Assembly (NCBI GenBank): GCA_009760885.1
Contig: CM019718.1
Location: forward strand, 27,773,633-27,837,632
Reading direction: 5' to 3'
Length of the DNA stretch: 64,000 bases
Origin: Achatina immaculata
Taxonomy: Eukaryota > Mollusca > Gastropoda > Stylommatophora > Achatinidae
Both the position numbers and the translations under genes were made by a program. Positions 57,800-64,000 of the stretch are shown here, piece by piece (the stretch's first letter is position 1; every line of letters starts with the position of its first letter). The notes below the pieces were generated by a model that had not been told where the DNA came from, did not search any database, and saw only the letters and a program-made list of their open reading frames with translations.

Positions 57800-58542
57800 T
57801 ATGCAGCTGAAATACGGAGAACCGACCAGATAAATGAGAGCAGATTGAAGGAAGATGCCGTAGGAACAGTCTAAGAATACACATAGGAAAGAACATGTAA
57901 CAAACGAGGAAATAACCAAACAAATAGGTCATTGAGAACATTACTAAAGAGGTCAAAAGACGAAGATAGAAATGGTTGGGTCACATACTACAAGTGGAAA
58001 AAAAGACACCTCTTTATCGCCTTCAGATATCATGGACACAAAAAAGAACAGATATATCCATATTACAAGAATTTAATATTGAAGAAGGTTGACTACTAAC
58101 AGGATTAAACAGAGAAAAATTAAATATTTTGGACACATTAAACGCCATGAGAATTTAGAGAAGACAGACTTGGAAGGATACATAATGGGAAAAAGAAAGA
58201 GAGGAAGACCAATACGAATATGGCTGCAAGACATCATTGATAATCTCCAAATGGATGCATTAGTAGCAGGGTTTCTTACTTACAACGAGAGGCCTAGAGG
58301 AAAGCTGTTAGGGAGGCAAAGTTCCGCAAGGGACATGCAAATGACTGACTGACACCGCTCTGGCCTTGACTTGGACACCTCAAGGGAAAGGAAGGAGAGA
58401 CAGGCCATTAAGAACATATGGAGACGCACAATACGGGGAAGAACTAAAGGAAAAGACATGATTTGAGGTATCCCGACCTGCTCACAGCAGGATTGGCTGG
58501 AGAACCGTTGTTGATGTCTTATGCTCCATTCGGAGTATAGAG

Positions 58543-58590
<48 letters not shown>
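57800..58590 (+). mobile_element. LINE family G, C-terminal fragment with (GAT)n tail
   Basis: TFLYAAEIRRTDQ, KEVKRRRWKWLGHIL (broken frames), then after an insertion TALALTWTPQGK and RTVVDVLCSIRSIEG with a stop and (GAT)n at 58546-58590. Split by a family A element. Confidence 0.8.
58022..58353 (+). mobile_element. LINE family A, 3' fragment nested in LINE G
   Basis: From RLQISWTQKRT words through HIKRHENLEKTDLEGYIMGK, KRGRPIRIWLQDIID and EAKFRKGHAND to a (TGAC)n tail at 58340-58353. It interrupts LINE G between TPLYR and TALALTW. Confidence 0.87.
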
Positions 58591-58591
<1 letters not shown>

Positions 58592-59066
58592 CTTTCTTTC
58601 TCTCACGACTAAAGCACTTTGTGCACAGTTTTTGTTGTTTTTTTTTTAGATTAATCATTCATACATTCTCTCATGTGTGCTTTACTCCAAGTTTTACAAC
58701 TTTCTAAAACTGAACCCGGCTTCAGTAACCTTATTTTTGTGTTTGGCTTCAGGGAGTAGGTCAACCTTCTCGAGCAAGTACTTGGTTACCTGATATTTAA
58801 TTAACCTTCGAGTACCTCAGGTAAGCCAACTGATCGAACTCCTTGTATTTTTCCACCTGTGTGACATTTCTTTGTCTGGGATATGTATGACATGTTTGTA
58901 GCTCTAAATGCAGCTCTATTCCTCCCCCTCCCCCTCCCTCCCCCAATCCACCAAGAAGCCCACACTCAACCTACGCCACAGGGAGCTGTGGAGGAAGGCA
59001 AACATTTGTGGGACGAAGCGCGAAGTGTGACCTCCAAAAGACTGCACGAGTTATCCCGACAGTAAA
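58591..59066. other. Unassigned sequence
   Basis: Nothing recognised. Confidence 0.35.
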
Positions 59067-59251
59067 TACAGGGTTAGTCATAATTATGTGAAACACTACA
59101 AAAATTTTCGACAAATAAGCTACATAAAGGATCATGACAATTCCAACGGCAAGAAAGAGAGAAATTCTTCACCTTCTTTTTTATTTTTTTTAATTAAAGC
59201 TCGCGCACTGAGCCCCCCATGGTTTGCCGCTAGGAGGCAGCAGTAGCAAAT

Positions 59252-59420
59252 ATGGCGTTCATTAAACGTGAGCAGTCATTTTGTGCTTTGGAATACGCAA
59301 GAACCTCGTCCGTTGTGACTGTGCTGCGACGATTTCGAGCAGAATTCCAGAAGACAGCACACCTGTTTCAAAAATATCAAGAAGTGGTATGCTATGCGAA
59401 ATTCTGGAATGAAGACGGGG
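59252..59420 (+). pseudogene. Transposase N-terminus, left arm
   Basis: MAFIKREQSFCALEYARTSS then VVTVLRRFRAEFQK. This is the N-terminal helix-turn-helix start (DUF4817-like) found on many Tc1/mariner-type transposases. The frame is lost after about 55 codons. Confidence 0.7.
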
Positions 59421-59427
59421 GTGGGGC

Positions 59428-59632
59428 TTCGCTGGTAAGGTTCTCTAACACAATTCACAGTTTCTTCGCTTGGTCCTGGACGTCCCTGCCGAGGAGCTGT
59501 GCACAGACAGCCTTCATCCCAGAATTTCGCACACCACTTCTTGACACTGTTTAAAACGGGTGCTGCATTCTGGAATTCCGCTAGAAATCGTCGCTGCAAT
59601 GTCACAACGGACAAGGTTCTTGCGTATCCCAA
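59428..59632 (-). pseudogene. Transposase N-terminus, right arm (inverted copy)
   Basis: GYARTLSVVTLQRRFLAEFQ, then SVKKWCAKFWDEGCLCT and RQGRPGPSEETVNCVRE. It extends further into the helix-turn-helix and GRP linker than the left arm. Its start codon is mutated (ATG to ACG upstream). Confidence 0.72.
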
Positions 59633-60081
59633 AACACAAAATGACTGCTCACGTTTACTGAGGGCCGTATTTGCTACTTCTGCCTCCTAGCGGCAAACCA
59701 CGGGGCTCTAGGCGCGGGCTTTATTTAAGAAAAAAAAAACCTTGAAGAGTTTCTCTCCCTCTCTTAACGTAAGAATTATCACGATCCGTTACGTAGTTTC
59801 TATTTGCGAAGTTTTGAGATGTTTCACGGTCTTATGAATAACCTTGTATGTGGGCTAGAGACACTGAACACTGCTGAAGAAGGTCTGAATTGTACGAGAC
59901 ACCAATAAGTTTAGACCATGGAGGTCTCCTGCTTTGTTTTTTTTTTTTTTTTTAAAATTTCTGCTAACCTTTCTTTTTTGTATTAAAATATTCTTTTATC
60001 ACTCCTTCTCCCCTGTGTCTGGTGCGAGTTCTGCTAAATTACCCTGGTTAGTATCGAGTATGACATTTACTGACCTAAATT

Positions 60082-60240
60082 TTATGTGACCTTGGTCATC
60101 ATCATCATCATCACCTTTCACTGCCTTGAGAGCATAGGCCACGAATAAAGTCTCTCCAGTCATCCCTGATCTTGGAATTATTCTCTGCTTCCTCTCCATG
60201 TGCATCCCTTGTCTCTGATACCGCCTTGGTGCGTATAAAC
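60082..60240 (-). mobile_element. LINE family H, 3' end with (GAT)n tail
   Basis: The - strand reads EEAENNSKIRDDWRDFIRGL and CSQGSER with a stop, then (GAT)n at 60098-60112, as at 47920-48135. Confidence 0.82.
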
Positions 60241-60299
60241 GCTGCATTACTTGTGTACTTGGAATTTGTGGAACATTTGTAGTCGTAGGCTTTAACATT

Positions 60300-61080
60300 T
60301 TGCAGTTCTAGGCTATTTTGACATTTGTAGTTCAATGATTTATTTGATCTTTGTATGTCTAGGATTTGTTTGATATTTGTAGGTCAAGGATTTGTTCGAT
60401 ATTTGCAGTTCTAGGATTTGTTTGATATGTGTAGTTCTAGGATGTGTTTGATATTTGTAGGTCTAGGATTTGTTTGATATTTGTAGGTCTAGGATGTGTT
60501 TGATATGTGTAGTTCTAGGATTTGTTTGATATGTGTAGTTCTAGGATTTGTTTGATATTTGTAGGTCTAGGATGTGTTTGATATTTGTAGGTCTAGGATG
60601 TGTTTGATATTTGTAGGTCTAGGATTTGTTTGATATTTGTAGGTCTAGGAGTTGTTTAATATTTGTAGTTCTATGATTTGTTTGATATTTGTAGGTCTAG
60701 GAGTTGTTTGATATTTGTAGTTCTAGGGTTTGTTTGATATTTGTAGGTCTAGGAGTTGTTTGATATTTGTAGTTCTAGGGTTTGTTTGATATTTGTAGGT
60801 CTAGGAGTTGTTTGATATTTGTAGTTCTAGGGTTTGTTTGATATTTGTAGGTCTAGGAGTTGTTTGATATTTGTAGTTCTAGGGTTTGTTTGATATTTGT
60901 AGGTCTAGGAGTTGTTTGATATTTGTAGTTCTAGGGTTTGTTTGATATTTGTAGGTCTAGGAGTTGTTTGATATTTGTAGTTCTAGGGTTTGTTTGATAT
61001 TTGTAGGTCTAGGAGTTGTTTGATATTTGTAGTCCTAGGGTTTGTTTGATATTTGTAGTTGTAGACTTTGACAGGTGTAA
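60300..61080. repeat. Minisatellite, 26-bp unit organised as 52-bp dimers
   Basis: TTTGATATTTGTAG recurs every 26 bases. From about 60690 to 61060, units ending GTCTAGGAGTTG alternate strictly with units ending TTCTAGGGTTTG, a dimeric higher-order repeat. Degenerate copies run on to ~61390. Confidence 0.95.
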
Positions 61081-61390
61081 TTCTATAATTTGTTGACATT
61101 TGTAGTTCTGGACTTTGCTTGGCATTTGTAGTTCTAGACTTTGTACATTATTTGTAAGCCAGAGCTTTGCACGACATTAGTAGTTTTAGCATGTATATAG
61201 TGTTTGTAAGCCCAAACTTTGTTGGACATTTATAGCCGTACATTTTGCGTAAAGTTGCAAACTTGTTTGTGACATCTGTGGTTCTAGACTTTGCATAACG
61301 TTTATAAACCTAAACGTTGAGTGACATTTGTAGTGTTTTACTTTGTATAACGTTTTATAAAGATACACTTTGCATGACACTTATAGTGTT
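61081..61390. repeat. Degenerate continuation of 26-bp array
   Basis: ACATTTGTAGTTCTAGACTTTG words recur with irregular spacing. Confidence 0.7.
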
Positions 61391-62030
61391 AACGTTCACA
61401 ACGGGAGACATGATAGAGACTATTTTGAATTTTGAAGAAGACGTACTTTTATATAACATTTGAGTAGGGGGCATGGCCCAGCTAGTAACAACCCTGCTAA
61501 TTGTTTATAAGCCCCCTCCCACTGGGCTGCAGTTGACCTAGTTTCGAAGAGGAAGACGAGAGAGGCTGTCGTCCTAAATGAGTGACTCTATCTAGATCAT
61601 TAATTTCCTTGACGTAATAGAAACCTTACAAACACACAAAGCGTCAGTGAAAGCGAAACAAAGACTCCCACATATGGAGGCTGTAGGAAGGCCAACCCAG
61701 GGCACTGAGGCGTGACCAACAACGAAAGTAAACAGGAGGATATTTCGTTGAGGAGGGGAGAGCGAGGGAAGAGGAGAACGCCGCAAAGAAAGGGAGACGG
61801 ACAGAACATTACACGTGCAAGGCACGTGACCACGTAGAATAGACGAGATCTGGATCGATTCACCGCCATCCTGGCGCGTCGGGGCAATATTGCTGTGGTA
61901 TCCATCTTCTTACCAGAACCACGTGGTCTTCAGGTAGGTGGCGCTGTTAGCTGTGACAATGACATATCTGGTGGTCAACTTCCGGAATAGAGTAAAATGA
62001 ACAGATGGCATTTCTTAATGACGATCTAAG
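61391..62030. other. Unassigned sequence
   Basis: The - strand has 101 open codons (61600-61905) with no similarity I recognise. On the + strand TTCAG|GTAGGT at 61928-61938 resembles a donor but no exon can be supported. Confidence 0.35.
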
Positions 62031-62034
62031 AAAG

Positions 62035-62162
62035 AAGAGAGAGAGAGAGAGAGAAGAAAGAAAAGGAAAGAAAAGTGGAAAACGTGATTGGCTGTGGTCT
62101 GTATAGTGTTATAATAATCTAAAATTTCTTCTTCTTCTTCTTCTTCTTCTTCTTCTTCTTCT
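62035..62162. repeat. (GA)n and (CTT)n microsatellites
   Basis: GAGA-rich at 62037-62075 and CTT triplets at 62128-62162. Confidence 0.9.
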
Positions 62163-62261
62163 GCGTTCAGTTTCATATGTTCAGGTTTCTAAACAGGGAG
62201 TCGGGTTGCCTCCATGAATCTTACTGTCAGCAGGAGTTCTTTTTAAGAACCCCAAAGTTTG

Positions 62262-62307
<46 letters not shown>

Positions 62308-63420
62308 GGGCGACACCTGGGCTCTAAGGTTTCTGTTTATGACACAGGTCTCTAGTATGTATTCAGGAGTCGAAAAAGGGGGCGGGGGGTAGGCGCGGTT
62401 TTGGCGCATACATTGGGCTGTTGGCGCAGCCTTTCTCTTGTGGAGGATCGTTGAGTCTGAAACTGATACATAGTTTGCAACTTTCTTCTCTCACATCATC
62501 ATCATCATCATCATCACTGGACCGAAGGACGATGAGTTTGACCCCTCATCACGCTGAGCGCTAACAACACACATTGCTTTTCACTGACTCCCAGTCTCTA
62601 CTCCACAAAACCTGACTATATTCGCTTCAAAACAAGTATAACGCATTATACCACACATTGGTAAATAAATGGAAAATGAAAATGAAGGGGACCAACACGG
62701 CGGGGGGGGGGGGTATATCTGCTGACAAAGTGGCACAAGGAGGGAAAGCCAACTGAACTGACCCCTGAAATAAAATAAAATAAATAAATAAAGGCGCTGA
62801 ATGAAAGAAAGCCATGATTGTCAAGACGTGTTGGTCCGGCATATCCAATGAAATGATTATGGGAACAAAGGGGAACTAAAGGAAAGAGATTTTGTTGAAA
62901 TAATTTGAAAAGGCAGGTTTAACCATGGTTATTAGTCGCTGTTTATGGCAGAGTTTAGTTGTTTTTTTTTTAACCTCTATCCGGATTGCTTGAAAGGAAG
63001 GGGAGTGAGGTTGGGGAGGCGGGGATGCTGGGAGTCCGGGGGGGGGGGAGGAAGGGTGAGAACGAACGAACATACTTTATTATGAAAGGGTCAAGAATTG
63101 GGCACGCAGGCCTGTTTGACATTCTGCCCTTCATCATACAGCTTTCACTCAGTCACAGTCATTCAGCATTTGTTAATGAGCATATTAATCATGAAGACAC
63201 AATTAAATGATTACATAAATAAATAATAAACCATCTCTTCTCCATACACTCTACACTCTGTTTTATGCAACAACAAGAAATAAACTTGCATTCTTACATT
63301 CATTAAAAACTAACAAATTTATATAAAAGCAGTATAAAAAATTACAACTATCAAGCCATACTTTAAACTATACTTAGGGAGACATATAGTCCATATCAAA
63401 CAGAAACTGCCAAGACAGAC
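62163..63420. other. Unassigned sequence with microsatellites
   Basis: (CT)n at 62264-62304, (CAT)n at 62494-62517, G runs at 62701-62712 and 63040-63050. No gene recognised. Confidence 0.4.
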
Positions 63421-63811
63421 AGAGAGAGAGAGAGAGAGAGATAAAGAGAGAGGGAGACACAGACAGATGGAAAGAGAGACAGATGAAGACAGACAGAGTA
63501 AGACTGAAAGAGACAGGAGAGGAATAGAGAGACAGAAAAGGAGAGCGAAACAGAGAGAGAGAGAGAGAACAACTAGAGGAACAGAGAGAAACGGACATAT
63601 AGAGACATACAGAAAGATAGAGAAAGAGAGACAGATAGAGAAAGAGAGACAGATAGACAGATAGAGAGAGGCAGAGATACAGAGAGAGACAGATACAGAA
63701 AGAAACAAATATAAAGAAATACATAGAAGGAGATAGAGATGAGATGGACAGAGAGCAAGACAGAGAAAGACAGAAGAGGAACAGAGAGACACAGGGAATT
63801 ATAAAGAGAGC

Positions 63812-63847
<36 letters not shown>

Positions 63848-63850
63848 CCA
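63421..63850. repeat. Homopurine (GA/AGAC)n tract
   Basis: About 430 bp of almost pure GA, GAGACA and GATAGA blocks on the + strand. Apparent open frames on both strands are compositional. Confidence 0.94.
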
Positions 63851-64000
63851 AAAGATGGAGGCCATAGCAATCTGAAAACAAATAAATATATAAGTTCTCT
63901 GAAGGTCCGAGAAGTTGCGTTGCTGTTTCGCTCTCAACAACAGAGAGTTTCTTGCTTGTAGCGAACCGAATTACTGGTGAGGCGACCCGTATGCGAACCT
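63851..64000. other. Unassigned sequence
   Basis: Nothing recognised before the window end. Confidence 0.3.

Larger units (their letters stand above)
59069..59846. mobile_element. Tc1/mariner-like foldback element, 778 bp
   Basis: Terminal inverted repeats CAGGGTTAGTCATAA (left) and CAAGGTTATTCATAA (right, reverse complement) are bordered by TA on both sides (59067-59068, 59847-59848), the Tc1/mariner duplication. The TIRs extend into ~300-bp arms that each carry the 5' end of a transposase gene, so the element folds back on itself. No complete transposase. Confidence 0.86.

Noticed and set aside
61600..61938. Possible exon (101 codons on -, or a TTCAG|GTAGGT donor on +)
   Set aside because: No homology recognised, no partner acceptor or start, and composition unlike the calmodulin exons.
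63319..63940. Long frames rich in S-L-C on the - strand at 63.3-63.9 kb, and in 55.8-56.1 kb
   Set aside because: Compositional result of homopurine/homopyrimidine tracts.

Overview
The window looks like a lophotrochozoan, most likely molluscan (probably gastropod), nuclear genome segment. The evidence is a calmodulin gene with an invertebrate-type F99, split by introns full of minisatellites, plus many APE-type and RNase H-type non-LTR retrotransposon remnants of kinds common in molluscs. The species assignment is inference. The family letters A-H, X and Y are labels I coined for this window.

Region 1-15.1 kb: a calmodulin gene on the + strand. Five coding exons are visible (3662-3692, 9026-9169, 10578-10671, 12425-12573, 14778-14806). 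With an ATG from an unseen upstream exon they give exactly 450 nt (149 codons plus stop). All four EF-hand loops are intact. The last exon ends C-M-M-L-S-K instead of the usual T/Q-M-M-T-S/A-K. The four introns visible between these exons carry tandem arrays (units 25-53 bp) and truncated retroelements. One array starts inside exon 4 and re-copies the exon-intron junction with its GT donor.

Region 15-64 kb: no recognisable host gene, dominated by repeats. APE-type (RTE-like) LINE families, told apart by their 3' microsatellite tails, are A (TGAC/TGAA tail; nine copies), B (GA tail; 18.7 and 21.9-24.4 kb), C (ATAAG tail; 29.9-31.7 and 52.1-53.0 kb), F (AAT tail on one copy), G and H (GAT tails). 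Family D (36.2-39.2 kb) has RT plus RNase H and a GAA-rich tail. Further RNase H fragments lie at 24.7, 41.2, 43.9 and 44.9 kb. There are three SINE-like families: X (AAG tail, six copies), a tRNA-headed SINE (35.2 kb) and Y (44.9 and 48.3 kb). A Tc1/mariner-like foldback element (59.07-59.85 kb, TA duplication, long inverted arms containing a transposase N-terminus) has a solo arm at 45.8-46.2 kb. A U2 snRNA-like sequence lies at 56.78-56.97 kb.

How the pieces interact: at least four elements sit inside tandem arrays that resume in register on the far side, so the arrays came first. Three arrays can be traced to a seed: calmodulin exon 4, the 3' part of repeat X, and a LINE coding segment. 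The window is mainly a record of repeat birth, expansion and retroelement nesting around a conserved calcium-sensor gene.
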